A stretch of DNA of 21,932 nucleotides, taken from NCBI RefSeq assembly GCF_040545925.1, contig NZ_JBEPMX010000019.1, positions 1 to 21,932 of the forward strand, written 5' to 3'. Under the pieces are notes generated by a model that was given only the letters and a program-made list of their open reading frames with translations, was not told the origin of the DNA and ran no database searches. Shown in pieces: positions 1 through 8,671 of this stretch. A program made the translations under genes and the position numbers. Numbering within the stretch: the stretch's first letter is position 1; each line of letters begins with the position of its first letter. The DNA is from Alkalibacillus flavidus (GTDB lineage: Bacteria > Bacillota > Bacilli > Bacillales > Alkalibacillaceae).

Positions 1-2
1 AC

Positions 3-86
3 TTAATCAATCATAGACCAAGAAAATGTTTGAACTGGAAATCGACACACGAAGCTTTTCAAGAAGAACTGTTGCACTTAAATTGA
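3..86 (+). mobile_element. IS30-family transposase, C-terminal end (partial)
   Basis: The frame that is open from base 3 to the TGA at 84-86 reads LINHRPRKCLNWKSTHEAFQ followed by EELLHLN. The block N-x-R-P-R-K-C-L-x-W-K-(S/T) is the characteristic C-terminal segment of IS30-family DDE transposases, which cut and move the insertion sequence. Only the last 27 codons are in the window, so I cannot say whether the element upstream is intact. The outer end (terminal inverted repeat) must lie just downstream of the stop, probably within about 87-110, but I cannot define it without the left end. The element sits directly in front of the SLH gene and points towards it. Confidence 0.8.
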
Positions 87-131
87 CAAACTGTCATGTA
101 CAATGAGGTACCTAAAGGAGGACAAAAAGAT

Positions 132-2276
132 ATGGCTTATAATCCAAAGTCTTATCGTAAGTTTATAGTAGCGGCTAGCTCAACTGCATTAGTAGCTGCA
201 GCAGTCGCACCAACAGTATCAGCAGATGTAACAGAATTCAGTGATGTTAATGAAGATACGCGTCATGCTGATCAAATCAATTATTTATTAGAAAACAGTA
301 TTACAGAAGGTTACCCAGATGGTACTTTCAAACCAGAAAGCTCAATGACTCGTGGTGAAGCCGCGATTTTAGTAGCAAATGCCCTAGACTTAGAAGCAGG
401 CAATGTAGATGCTTTACCATTTAACGATTTAGGTGAACAGTCTGCAGGTGCTGTTGCTGCATTATATGAAAAAGGCGTAACAGAAGGTAAATCAGAAACA
501 GAATTCGGCACAAATGATCAAGTCACACGTGCTGAAATGGCTGCTTTCATTGTTCGCGGCTTTGAACTGTCAACTGATGTAACAGATCAAGAATTACCAG
601 ATGGTGATTATTACAATTCTCTTTATGACGAAGTAAATTCACTAGTTTATCATGACTATGCAGACGGTTATCCTGACGGTACATTCCGTGGTGAAGAAGA
701 AATCACGCGTGGTGACTTCGCATATTTCTTAGCGACAACACATCAAGGTGAGACGACTCCTGTTGAAACAGCTGTCGCGACCAAAGATACTTACTTCCCA
801 ACGACAAATGCTGAAGTAAATGCATTCTCAGCTGTTAACTTTTTAGATAACAACGGTGATGTTGTCGCTGTTGACGACATGTCTCAATTCAGTATTTCAG
901 ATAGTAAAGGTTACTTTAGTACAGATGGTTCATTATCCTCTGACTTTGAAACTGATGGCATTCCAGATGACGATGCCAATTCAACTACGACTGTCACTAT
1001 TAATGACGAAGATGGCAATCAACTAGGTCAATTCGATGTTGAAATCGTACTTGGATCAAATTTCAAAGAGATTCAAAAAGGCGCTATTTTAAATAGTGAT
1101 AATAATGAAGTCGATTATGTCACATTAGATTCAAGTTTCACTTTCGATATCACACAAGCTGTAAAATATAGCGGTGAAGTCATTGGTGATGATGATGGAG
1201 AGAGTATTAGTTTAACTGAATTTAGCGATGCTAACATTTCGTCTTCCGACAATTCCGTTTTTGTTGTAAACAACGAAGGCGTCATTACACCAATTAGTAA
1301 AGGCACAGCTAATCTCGTTGTGGAATGGAATGATCAAACATTCCAACATGAAGTCGAAGTCAAAGCAACGCCAGAACTTGATTCACTCGAGTTGAACCAA
1401 GATGTCGATAGTATCACGGTAAAAGATGATACCGAAACGACTAATTTAGCGGATCTTGATTCGTTCATAACAGCCAAAGACCAACACGGCGAAAAAATTG
1501 ATTTGGCAAATATCAATGCTGAACTTTTCTCAAGCGACGAATCCGTCATTAAAGTAACCGATGGGGTCATCACATTAGCGGACAACGTTGAAGATGGGGC
1601 AACTGCAGAACTAACTGTACGCTCTGGTGATTTAGTTAAAGTTTTCCCTATAACTGTTGACACTGGTATCGATACAGCAGCTGAACTTCATGACTCCATT
1701 GAATCAACAACATCGACATCAGCCAGCATCACATTAGATGGCGACATCGAACTAGACGAACCACTTCAGCTCTCTAAAGGTTTAACGCTCGATGGTAACG
1801 GCCATAGCCTTGATCAAGGTGTCGAGATTACAGCTAGCGACGTTCAAATTGAAAAGTTAACAGCTGATTACATGGTCATTAACGATTCAGATGTTAATAA
1901 CGTCACCATTACCGAGAGCACAGCAACATCTAACCTAGCAACTGTTGCTATTGGTTCAAACAATTTAAACCAAGGCGGTACAATCACGATCACGAACAAC
2001 ACGACTGAAGACGGTTCTATTGGATTATATCCAGCTGAAGGTCTTGGCGTAGATGATGTTACAATAGAAGGTAACTCAATTGCAGTCAGTAGCGAAACTG
2101 AAGCAACTGAAGGAATTTGGTTAGCATTCGCAGATGATGTTAGCGCTGATGCACAATCATTTGCTGACACATTAAAAGCTAATAACACAATCGACGTGAC
2201 AAACCTAACAAACTCCGTTAAAATTGTCTCCGATTACGACGGAACCGCTAGTACTGTTTTCCCAATAGATGAATAA
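132..2276 (+). CDS. SLH-domain surface protein with Ig-like and beta-helix regions
   Basis: Secreted cell-wall protein of 714 aa. ATG 132 is chosen because AAAGGAGG (114-121) lies 10 nt before it; an ATG at 96 has no site and falls in the IS end. The N terminus (MAYNPKSYRKF, hydrophobic core, cleavage near VSA/DVT) is a Sec signal typical of Bacillus-group S-layer proteins. Three SLH repeats follow within about residues 32-210 (for example FSDVNED with EGYPDGTFKPE and TRGEAA), known to anchor proteins to pyruvylated wall polymer. The middle, about 215-530, has short Ig-like units (VITPISKGTANLVVEW resembles a Big_2 strand pattern). About 535-714 is rich in V/T/N/D repeats such as LTLDGNGHSLDQGVEI, like a right-handed beta-helix of the pectate-lyase-like type. 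It is very acidic. It could be the main S-layer protein or an accessory surface protein; no enzyme motif is visible. Confidence 0.9.
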   Translation: MAYNPKSYRKFIVAASSTALVAAAVAPTVSADVTEFSDVNEDTRHADQINYLLENSITEGYPDGTFKPESSMTRGEAAILVANALDLEAGNVDALPFNDLGEQSAGAVAALYEKGVTEGKSETEFGTNDQVTRAEMAAFIVRGFELSTDVTDQELPDGDYYNSLYDEVNSLVYHDYADGYPDGTFRGEEEITRGDFAYFLATTHQGETTPVETAVATKDTYFPTTNAEVNAFSAVNFLDNNGDVVAVDDMSQFSISDSKGYFSTDGSLSSDFETDGIPDDDANSTTTVTINDEDGNQLGQFDVEIVLGSNFKEIQKGAILNSDNNEVDYVTLDSSFTFDITQAVKYSGEVIGDDDGESISLTEFSDANISSSDNSVFVVNNEGVITPISKGTANLVVEWNDQTFQHEVEVKATPELDSLELNQDVDSITVKDDTETTNLADLDSFITAKDQHGEKIDLANINAELFSSDESVIKVTDGVITLADNVEDGATAELTVRSGDLVKVFPITVDTGIDTAAELHDSIESTTSTSASITLDGDIELDEPLQLSKGLTLDGNGHSLDQGVEITASDVQIEKLTADYMVINDSDVNNVTITESTATSNLATVAIGSNNLNQGGTITITNNTTEDGSIGLYPAEGLGVDDVTIEGNSIAVSSETEATEGIWLAFADDVSADAQSFADTLKANNTIDVTNLTNSVKIVSDYDGTASTVFPIDE

Positions 2277-2283
2277 TTCACCA

Positions 2284-2323
2284 AAAAAGCCGAGCAACTC
2301 CTTATCAAGGTGCTCGGCTTTTT
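2284..2323 (+). terminator. Rho-independent terminator of the SLH gene
   Basis: AAAAAGCCGAGCA (2284-2296) pairs with TGCTCGGCTTTTT (2311-2323) around a 14-nt loop and runs into T residues, just after the SLH stop codon. It is strong in the forward direction, and the A-run makes it potentially bidirectional. Confidence 0.92.
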
Positions 2324-2337
2324 ACTATTCATATAAA

Positions 2338-2463
2338 CTGATAGAATACCCTCCAAAAGTGATCGAATCCACACAAAAACTGAAAGAAACATTTTAAAAA
2401 GTGATGGAATCCCACCCAAAAGTGATCGAATCCCAATAAAAAATGAAAGAATCCAATGATAGT
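2338..2463. repeat. 21-bp tandem repeat array 1 (6 units)
   Basis: Six consecutive units of exactly 21 bp begin at 2338, 2359, 2380, 2401, 2422 and 2443. The shared core is (g/c/a)TGATcGAATCC, followed by a variable C/A-rich stretch ending in AAAA. Copies 2, 4 and 5 are closest to each other; copy 3 is the most diverged. The array lies immediately after the terminator of the SLH gene. Because 21 is a multiple of 3, it creates a spurious minus-strand ORF of heptad repeats, which I do not call as a gene. It is the first of four arrays with the same period in this window. Confidence 0.9.
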
Positions 2464-2483
2464 ATAGATTGAAAATAATCATT

Positions 2484-3083
2484 TCATAAATTATGTACCT
2501 GCTCCAACCTCTTCCTTAACCATTTATGTGTTTTACTATCCCGAGAGATTGTCTCGTCAACATCAATCGTCATTGGAACTAACGAATAGTTTTTATCATT
2601 CACGGCTGGCGCTATCTGTTCCAGATCCAAACCAAACCGTGACAAAATACGAAACAGTTTATATTCAATGGCCGCTAAATACCGTTTGGCGTTATGTTGA
2701 ACAGCAAACTGCATCAAGATAATTAATATCTTCTCTAAATGACCCTCATTGCGCCTAGAGTGATCGACACTTAGTTTACCTACTTCATACGTCGCCTCCG
2801 ATTCCTTAGCAAACTCATCAATCCCAGCGAAGTGATGATACACTTCCAAAATCGAATATCCGCCAGGGTTAAATGGGACAAATTCAATAGTACCTACAAC
2901 ATTTTCTTCAATATCCAGGATGATATAACGATAAATCCCTTCTTGCTCTAGCTCGTGAAATGGCTTTGAAATATAAACAAATCCTTTCTCCTCGCAAGCT
3001 GATTGCCATTGTGATTCAAATCGCTCATTTGTTTCTGGATCGTTTACTAATTATGTGAAACGTGATTTCGATAATGCGTTCAC
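2484..3083 (-). pseudogene. GNAT-type N-acyltransferase-like gene, broken by a stop at codon 11
   Basis: Read on the minus strand, GGAGGAGG (3098-3091) lies 7 nt before a GTG at 3083 that opens VNALSKSRFT and then hits TAA at 3053-3051. The same frame continues without interruption for 188 more codons (LVNDPETNERFESQWQSA onward) to the stop at 2484. The body contains IILDIEENVVGTIEF and EVGKLSVDHSRRN followed by an amphipathic helix and FRILSRFGLDLEQI, the order expected for the acyl-CoA/acyl-ACP binding core of the GNAT fold; it recalls FeeM-like N-acyl amino acid synthases or autoinducer-synthase-like proteins. No start with a ribosome site follows the stop, so I call it a pseudogene made by a single nonsense change. 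A sequencing error or programmed readthrough is the alternative. The family assignment is moderate, the nonsense codon certain as read. Confidence 0.72.
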
Positions 3084-3279
3084 ACCGTTGCCTCCTCCAA
3101 CGAATAGATATTCACCTAGATTAATATGCCTATAAGGATAACAGAAAACGGTATGTTGTTTTCAGTCGGAATTTGTCGAATGGATTTATAAACCAAAATT
3201 GTTATAAGAAATTTTGAAAATATTAATAAATGATTAGCTTTTTATCACACAACACCATTCAAACTCTACCAATAGAACA

Positions 3280-3615
3280 CTATTTCTTACTTTTAGGAAG
3301 CCATTTGTGACCGCAATTCATACAACCATTCACAATGTTACTTCTCCCGACAAAACCACTAACTATTGCAACTGGAAGTGATAAACCTAAAATCATTCCA
3401 GAAAGCATTCCGAAAAACATGAAATATAGATCTGAAAATAGAGCGTTAGCAAGCATCACTACTATCGCTAGCAGTATAAATGAAAACAATACTAAAAACA
3501 TTATACTAAAACTATAGCCTCTCTTATTAGCTACGATTTCTTTTGAGTGACATTTACTACAAACAACACCGTCTCTACCGTTGTTTTGAACTGAATCTTT
3601 CGATAATGAGTCCAT
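3280..3615 (-). CDS. Small membrane protein with split zinc ribbon
   Basis: A 111-aa protein from ATG 3615 preceded by AGGGGGAAG; a TTG seven codons upstream has no site. Residues about 20-25 carry CSKCHS and the C-terminal end carries CMNCGHKW, two Cys-x2-Cys knuckles that together can bind one zinc. Between them lie two hydrophobic segments (IMFLVLFSFILLAIVVMLA and a second rich in F/M/G/L/V), so both knuckles are predicted on the same side of the membrane. The family function is unknown to me. It stands alone between the acyltransferase remnant and the next small membrane gene, all on the minus strand. No clear terminator follows. Confidence 0.75.
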   Translation of the reverse strand: MDSLSKDSVQNNGRDGVVCSKCHSKEIVANKRGYSFSIMFLVLFSFILLAIVVMLANALFSDLYFMFFGMLSGMILGLSLPVAIVSGFVGRSNIVNGCMNCGHKWLPKSKK

Positions 3616-3660
3616 AAACTTCCCCCTATTAAACAAAATTAAATTTCAACGACATTCACA

Positions 3661-3686
3661 AATACCTTCCGTAAAAGGATGGTATT
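3661..3686 (-). terminator. Weak hairpin after small membrane gene
   Basis: AATACCTTCC (3661-3670) and GGATGGTATT (3677-3686) pair with one mismatch around a 6-nt loop, ten bases after the stop of the 98-aa minus-strand gene. There is no good U-run in that direction, so termination is uncertain. Confidence 0.4.
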
Positions 3687-3695
3687 ACAATTGAT

Positions 3696-3992
3696 TCATT
3701 TCTGTTTATTCGCTTTAATAAATTCATCCCGAATCTGTCGATATAACGCTCTAATAAATAGAAAAATCAACCCATAAATAGTAATAATGACAAGGGCTGC
3801 GAGTGGGTTCATAATAATGAATCCTAAGTATATTAAAGCAATTGCAGCAAAAATGACCCACGCTATAATCTCCAAAGCATATGGCATATTATCATAACGT
3901 TTTCCTGTGATTAATCCGATAATGTAACGGATAATTTTATAGACTGATAGAATTAAGAACGCGTACAGATAAGTTATTAGCGTTGATAACAA
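3696..3992 (-). CDS. Small three-helix membrane protein, copy 1
   Basis: A 98-aa protein starting at TTG 3992, with GAGGAG (4008-4003) 10 nt upstream. It is almost entirely hydrophobic: an N-terminal helix to about residue 29, a conserved hydrophilic turn TGKRYDNMPYA, then two more helices and a basic C terminus (RALYRQIRDEFIKANKQK). I do not recognise the family. A paralogue lies at 11607-11888. The DNA encoding the first half (3835-4003, including the leader) is nearly identical in the two copies, with 2 differences in 169 bp, whereas the 3' half has diverged clearly. That pattern suggests recent gene conversion or an unequal crossover within the 5' half. The two copies flank the dynamin/nuclease cassette in the same orientation. 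Confidence 0.75.
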   Translation of the reverse strand: MLSTLITYLYAFLILSVYKIIRYIIGLITGKRYDNMPYALEIIAWVIFAAIALIYLGFIIMNPLAALVIITIYGLIFLFIRALYRQIRDEFIKANKQK

Positions 3993-4003
3993 TTCACCAC
4001 TTC
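3835..4003. repeat. 169-bp direct repeat, left copy
   Basis: This block matches 11731-11899 in the same orientation with only two differences that I can see (ttttcc against tttccc near 3900, and acagat against acatat near 3967). It covers the 5' half of the small membrane-protein gene and about 11 bp upstream of its start. Homology drops sharply on both sides: the 3' gene halves differ at many positions and the leaders are unrelated. With its partner it brackets 4004-11730, which contains the three dynamin genes and the WHH nuclease. Confidence 0.9.
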
Positions 4004-4270
4004 TCCTCGTTAATAGATGATAAATTTATTTTAGTACAAAAAGTTATTTTTAATGACCATGTGTTGGTAAAGCAAGATTCACTATTTACATAAAAGAATG
4101 AAGAATCTGATACGAGCAGTATTAATAGTGTTGCTACAAATATGAAAAGTGAATCAAAAAGATTTTATGATTTATACTGGTCATCAGTTCCCCTTAATAT
4201 TAAATCTGTAAAACATCCATAATTTTTGACAATAAAAACCTCATTTACGTCACATTAATTTAAAAACATG
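4004..4270. other. AT-rich intergenic stretch without a recognised gene
   Basis: No ORF here has a convincing ribosome site. A 26-codon plus-strand ORF at 4142 and a 16-codon minus-strand ORF behind an AGGGGAAC site near 4170-4185 are the best, and neither resembles a known protein. The stretch separates the left direct repeat from the terminator of the dynamin operon. Confidence 0.5.
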
Positions 4271-4316
4271 ACAGTTAAGGATAGGATGACGATCATCTCA
4301 CCCATCCCTTAACTGT
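4271..4316 (-). terminator. Terminator of the dynamin operon
   Basis: ACAGTTAAGG (4271-4280) with GGATG (4284-4288) pairs with CATCC (4303-4307) and CTTAACTGT (4308-4316), giving a long stem with one bulge. On the minus strand it is followed by CATGTTTTTAAA. It lies 23 bases past the stop of the 865-aa GTPase gene and is the only terminator-like hairpin I see at the end of the three-gene operon. Confidence 0.75.
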
Positions 4317-4339
4317 TTAACTTTCTTTTATCGTTACCA

Positions 4340-6937
4340 CTACATTAAAATGAACTGTTCCGTTTTATGAATCACTTCTTTCATCGATTCAATTTGTTCA
4401 CTTTCTTGTTTAAGGCGTTTTAGATGCTTCAAATCTTGATTAAAATCAGCCTCTTTTTCAATCACATCATTATTAAGGCTATCGAATAACACTTCTGCTA
4501 ATTCTACTAATTGTTGAATGAGTTCAGGGCTATCCCCCCAAACTTGTCCTATATAGCTAAATATATTATGAGTTACAATTCCCGCACCATCATTAAGTAA
4601 AAATCGTTGATATGCTTCGGTTTCCATTTGACTCATGATTGCAGGATTTCCTAAAATTTTTCTCGTTTTTCGTTGCCAATTATCATGTTCGGGTAAATCA
4701 ATCCTTTCAAATTCGATCGATTCAATTTTTTCTTGCATATTTACTGACCAATGACTCAATTCTTTTTCTACATCACCGATAAAACTATCAACATTAATTG
4801 ATAAATGACGATTCATATATTCCGATAGATGTTGTTTTATGTTGTTCGTAACTATGTTTAAGTTTTTAAGAAAATGGTTCAATATTAGTGGATGGACATC
4901 TTTATACCACTTGTTAAACCACTGAGATTCCATCTTTTTCTCCAAAGAATCAAGAGGGTATTTATAACCGTATTCCTCCAACAAATCATTGAGCACTTTA
5001 CTCACTAATGTTCTGACTTGGTTGAACAAATTATCATTTTGTTTGTGCATTTCATTTCTAATCAACTTAGCTATTTCATCAAAAACGACCTGTCTAATTT
5101 CTAAATCACCTTTAAGACCCTGTAGCTCCTTCTGATTTTTTTTGCATTGTAACGTAACAGAGGTGATATTCTCTTCATAAACATCCATTAATTGATCATA
5201 CTTTGTCATTTGATATGGTAACCATCGTTTGTACTTCTCGACCGTGTCAGTCCCGCTTTCGATTATCGACTGGAAATAACGATCAAGATGAGGTTGCCAT
5301 TCACTCTTTTCTATAACAGAGTACGGAATAACTCTAGACTGATTGGAAATTGTACGGACGACTTTTGCTTCGACCTCTTCTAACACTTCTTCAATTTCCT
5401 CTTCTTCATCAATGAAATCAATTTTATTAACAACAATATCAATCGGTAATTGAGGATTTTCTTCACGAATTTGTTCAAGTACTTTCTTTTCGTCTTTACG
5501 AAATGCCTGTTCCGCGCTAAAAATAAACAAAAGGCGATCTGCTAAAAATAAATGATCAAACAATGGATTTTGTGATTCACCATTTTGATGATCATTGGTC
5601 CCAGGTGTATCAACTAATCGAATGTCAGAATAACTCCAATCTGGTGCTTCCACTCTGACATAAAACAAATCATCCTGATACGTCGATTCAGAGTTTTCGC
5701 TAATTGTCGTCGAATCCCATGTATCTTGTTCATTAAGATCGATAATTTGATCATTTTTTCTAATTTGCCAATTAACATGTGGCTCACCTTTTTCAAGTAT
5801 TGCCACAGCAGACGTTGTCGGAACCAAATCCGTTTTTAACGCGCTTGTTCCTAATTGAGACTGTATAAATGACGTTTTACCATTGTTAAAGGTCCCCGCC
5901 AACATCACATTTAGCTTGTGACTCTGACTAAAATAATGAGCCATAAAATGTGCTTCAGTTATCACGTTATGATAAGCGGTTTCATCCCTCTCACTTTCAA
6001 TTGCAAAAATATCCTCAACTAAATAACAACTCTCATTATAAGATAATATGCCATTCCCTTGTCCTTCTGTGTAACCGACCATCACCGAAGCATAATCTGA
6101 AATTTTAGTTCCGGTTAATTTTTCGGCGATCTCGCTTAACGACTTCGTATCGATACGTCCATAAAGCAACGCATTTTGAATCGTTCGAATCCAAAATATC
6201 GAATGATTATCAAGCTGGTCTCGTTTCTCTGAAGAATCTTCAACATATTCAGCCAGCCAAATAATGCATTGTTCATTTGGTGATACGCAGTCAACCACAT
6301 TTTTCATAAACGTCAAAGCGTTTTCTTGTTTTAACTGTAACCAACAATCGAAATATGTCACAAAAATCTCACGGTCCACATCAAGATACTGAAGACATAA
6401 TTCATGCATTTTGATAAAAATAGATTCAGACCAAGCCGTTTCAAGTTGATTAGCATATAGAAAAAACACATCTCGATAATAGCCTTGTTGATGTAAAAAC
6501 GTGAAAGCTTCATTCATCACATCAGTGCTCTGCTCATCAAATTGAAATAATATTAAATATTTGTGTCGAGCTTGTTCAGGATTTTGATCACGTAAGAGGC
6601 GAGCCATTCTTAATGTCACATCATATCCAATATCACCGTTGTCATCAATTGATTCGTAGGTCGTTAATGCTTTTGAGATGTAGCCTAAGTTTTCGTAACA
6701 ATCACCTTGGTTCATTAATGCCCATTGTTTATAAGGAAATGTTGTAACCGATTCCCATTTGTGAATAGCAGCATCATAATCCCCAATGTGATAGTAAATC
6801 TCACCAAGCCAGAAAGAAACGGAATCCTCTCCATATTCTTCTGGATTTAATTGATTAAAAAAAGCTAAATCCTCGAGTGTATCGACTGTTGTCACTTGTT
6901 CAAAATCACGCTTACGAGTAAGTAACTGACGATCCAT
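4340..6937 (-). CDS. Dynamin-like GTPase with N-terminal TPR-like region (third gene of triad)
   Basis: An 865-aa protein. ATG 6937 is chosen over a GTG three codons earlier because AGAAGG (6951-6946) lies 8 nt before it. It overlaps the end of the previous gene by 26 nt, which implies translational coupling. Residues about 1-330 are alpha-helical with TPR-like pairs (SFWLGEIYYHIGDYDAAIHKW; YENLGYISKALTTYES). The GTPase domain follows: G1 GTFNNGKTS near 347, G2 VPTTSA, G3 DTPGTND near 442 and canonical G4 NKID near 502. The rest is mainly coiled coil, as in dynamin stalks. Dynamin-family proteins use GTP to assemble on and remodel membranes; the TPR part would bind a partner. No membrane helix is seen, so I infer it is cytosolic and recruited by the two GTPases encoded upstream. 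It is the only one of the three with a standard NKxD. Confidence 0.85.
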   Translation of the reverse strand: MDRQLLTRKRDFEQVTTVDTLEDLAFFNQLNPEEYGEDSVSFWLGEIYYHIGDYDAAIHKWESVTTFPYKQWALMNQGDCYENLGYISKALTTYESIDDNGDIGYDVTLRMARLLRDQNPEQARHKYLILFQFDEQSTDVMNEAFTFLHQQGYYRDVFFLYANQLETAWSESIFIKMHELCLQYLDVDREIFVTYFDCWLQLKQENALTFMKNVVDCVSPNEQCIIWLAEYVEDSSEKRDQLDNHSIFWIRTIQNALLYGRIDTKSLSEIAEKLTGTKISDYASVMVGYTEGQGNGILSYNESCYLVEDIFAIESERDETAYHNVITEAHFMAHYFSQSHKLNVMLAGTFNNGKTSFIQSQLGTSALKTDLVPTTSAVAILEKGEPHVNWQIRKNDQIIDLNEQDTWDSTTISENSESTYQDDLFYVRVEAPDWSYSDIRLVDTPGTNDHQNGESQNPLFDHLFLADRLLFIFSAEQAFRKDEKKVLEQIREENPQLPIDIVVNKIDFIDEEEEIEEVLEEVEAKVVRTISNQSRVIPYSVIEKSEWQPHLDRYFQSIIESGTDTVEKYKRWLPYQMTKYDQLMDVYEENITSVTLQCKKNQKELQGLKGDLEIRQVVFDEIAKLIRNEMHKQNDNLFNQVRTLVSKVLNDLLEEYGYKYPLDSLEKKMESQWFNKWYKDVHPLILNHFLKNLNIVTNNIKQHLSEYMNRHLSINVDSFIGDVEKELSHWSVNMQEKIESIEFERIDLPEHDNWQRKTRKILGNPAIMSQMETEAYQRFLLNDGAGIVTHNIFSYIGQVWGDSPELIQQLVELAEVLFDSLNNDVIEKEADFNQDLKHLKRLKQESEQIESMKEVIHKTEQFILM

Positions 6938-8654
6938 TTCTGACACCTTCTAACGCTGCTAATAAAGACGGCCATTGTTGCAAATCAATATGACTATATT
7001 GGTGATGATTTTCATTAATTAAAATCTGTTGTTCAATAGATTCTTTAGATTCTAATAAGACATCACGATAATAACTAGTGGTATTGTGTAGCAGGTCGTT
7101 TAATTGATTATGAATATATTCATCTAAGGAATCTTCTATTTTTTCCTTTAATTCTTTCATTTGTGGTTCAATCTTCTCGGGAGCCTCTTCTTGAAATTGT
7201 TTTATTCTTTTATTGCTAAGATAATCTTTTAATAGAGGTGATGCTCCTAGAAAAATTGCTGACAATGGACCCAGTATCGCTGCACCAATCCCTACAGCTA
7301 TACCACTAGCCCCTAACGACGTCATGTGATCTTTCACACTATCTTTAATTTTTGCTTGCTTATACGAGAATTGCACATCCCACAATTGTTCATCAAAGTC
7401 ATCAAGACCGCTTCCTTGTCTCATATCACCTTGTTTATTTGATACAGTACGTTTTATACCTTCAAACAATTCTAATTCAACCTTTTGTATTAATTGTTGA
7501 ATATGTGGTATGTGATGGTTAAACCATTTTTTCGATTCTTGCTCTACTATTCTAGTTAAATCTTTTTCGACAAACCTCTTTAAGTCACCACCATCAAATT
7601 GATTTATTTCTTCCAATAACTTATCGTTTAAATTCAAGCTAAAGGTTTCGATTGATCGGTGTGTCAATCGTTTAATTTCCTTCTCTCGTTCTTTCACATA
7701 TTCTTCAAAACGTTTTCGTTGAAGCGGTTCTTCTCCTTCTAATTTCTTTATTGCATTTAATAGTGATTCTAGCTCTTCTTGTTCTGCTTGTTGTAAAGTT
7801 TCGACATGACTCACATGCTTTTGAATCATGTTTATTAAATAGTTCTCACGTTTCTCCAGCAAGTCAGCTCGATAATGATTTTGGTTTTCTAAACGGCTTA
7901 ACATCGTATTGACAAAATTGTTCCAATCGTCATCATCCACTTCTGTTGCATCTAGCGCTGAAATAGGTAATACAGTGATATCTTGTTCAGTAATTGATTT
8001 TAATTTCTTCTCGAGATATTCCGTTAACTCATCGATTTCATCTTCATCAACTCGATCGGCAAAATTCGCAACAAACATCACGTCTCCCATAGCCAATGGT
8101 TGTATCGTATCAATCAAGTAGTTTATTTCGGACTGACGTAATGGAGTCGTTAGATCTAAAACAAATACGATGAGATCTGCCCGAGGTATCTGTTCGTATG
8201 TCACTTTAAGTGATAAGTCATTCAAATCACCCACTCCAGGCGTATCCAATAACTCAATGTCCGTCGATAAATGTGATAAATCCGTCTCGACCATTATTGA
8301 ATCGATATCTTTAATATCATGATCAATCGTGAATTGGTCTAATAATGTTTTATTTAACGGGACAGTCTCGACATCATTTTGATAATAGACGTGTACTTGT
8401 TCTTGCTCACTATGGCGAACTTTATGTACAACCCCTGTCGTTGGTAAGATGTCGACTGGCATAATGGATCTTTGCAAGAGTGCATTTACTAATGTTGATT
8501 TGCCCCGCTTAAATTCACCAACAATGGCGACACGTTGCTGATCATCAAACCAATCATGCCTTAAATAATTAACCTCTTTTGCTAAACTTGGGGACTGTAA
8601 TTCCTGACTCACAAACTCTTCTATATTTCCTAAAACTTGTTCTCTCTTATGCAT
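6912..8654 (-). CDS. Dynamin-like GTPase with C-terminal hydrophobic segment (second gene of triad)
   Basis: A 580-aa protein. AAAGGAG (8670-8664) lies 9 nt before ATG 8654; an ATG at 8660 and a TTG at 8663 are too close to the site. G1 is GEFKRGKST near residue 46, G2 PTTG, G3 DTPGVGD near 135, and the G4 position reads NFAD near 194 instead of NKxD. Long charged helices follow, then a hydrophobic stretch near 445-475 (SGIAVGIGAAILGPLSAIFL) that can act as a membrane paddle or hairpin, as in bacterial dynamin-like proteins. The arrangement is like the DynA and LeoABC groups of bacterial dynamins, which pair or combine several GTPase modules. The start lies 17 nt after the stop of the first gene, so the two are one transcription unit. 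It is probably the membrane-inserting partner. Confidence 0.87.
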   Translation of the reverse strand: MHKREQVLGNIEEFVSQELQSPSLAKEVNYLRHDWFDDQQRVAIVGEFKRGKSTLVNALLQRSIMPVDILPTTGVVHKVRHSEQEQVHVYYQNDVETVPLNKTLLDQFTIDHDIKDIDSIMVETDLSHLSTDIELLDTPGVGDLNDLSLKVTYEQIPRADLIVFVLDLTTPLRQSEINYLIDTIQPLAMGDVMFVANFADRVDEDEIDELTEYLEKKLKSITEQDITVLPISALDATEVDDDDWNNFVNTMLSRLENQNHYRADLLEKRENYLINMIQKHVSHVETLQQAEQEELESLLNAIKKLEGEEPLQRKRFEEYVKEREKEIKRLTHRSIETFSLNLNDKLLEEINQFDGGDLKRFVEKDLTRIVEQESKKWFNHHIPHIQQLIQKVELELFEGIKRTVSNKQGDMRQGSGLDDFDEQLWDVQFSYKQAKIKDSVKDHMTSLGASGIAVGIGAAILGPLSAIFLGASPLLKDYLSNKRIKQFQEEAPEKIEPQMKELKEKIEDSLDEYIHNQLNDLLHNTTSYYRDVLLESKESIEQQILINENHHQYSHIDLQQWPSLLAALEGVRNGSSVTYS

Positions 8655-8671
8655 TAACATCAACTCCTTTA

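Noticed and set aside
83..104. TTGACA with TACAAT as the promoter of the SLH gene
   Set aside because: The spacing is 10 bp, far shorter than the 16-18 bp needed, and no other -10 fits.
2234..2482. Minus-strand 82-aa ORF with repeated IRSLL segments
   Set aside because: It is the translation of repeat array 1 (21 bp = 7 codons); it has no ribosome site and overlaps the SLH terminator.
4142..4222. 26-codon plus-strand ORF between the left repeat and the operon terminator
   Set aside because: No ribosome site and no recognisable protein features.
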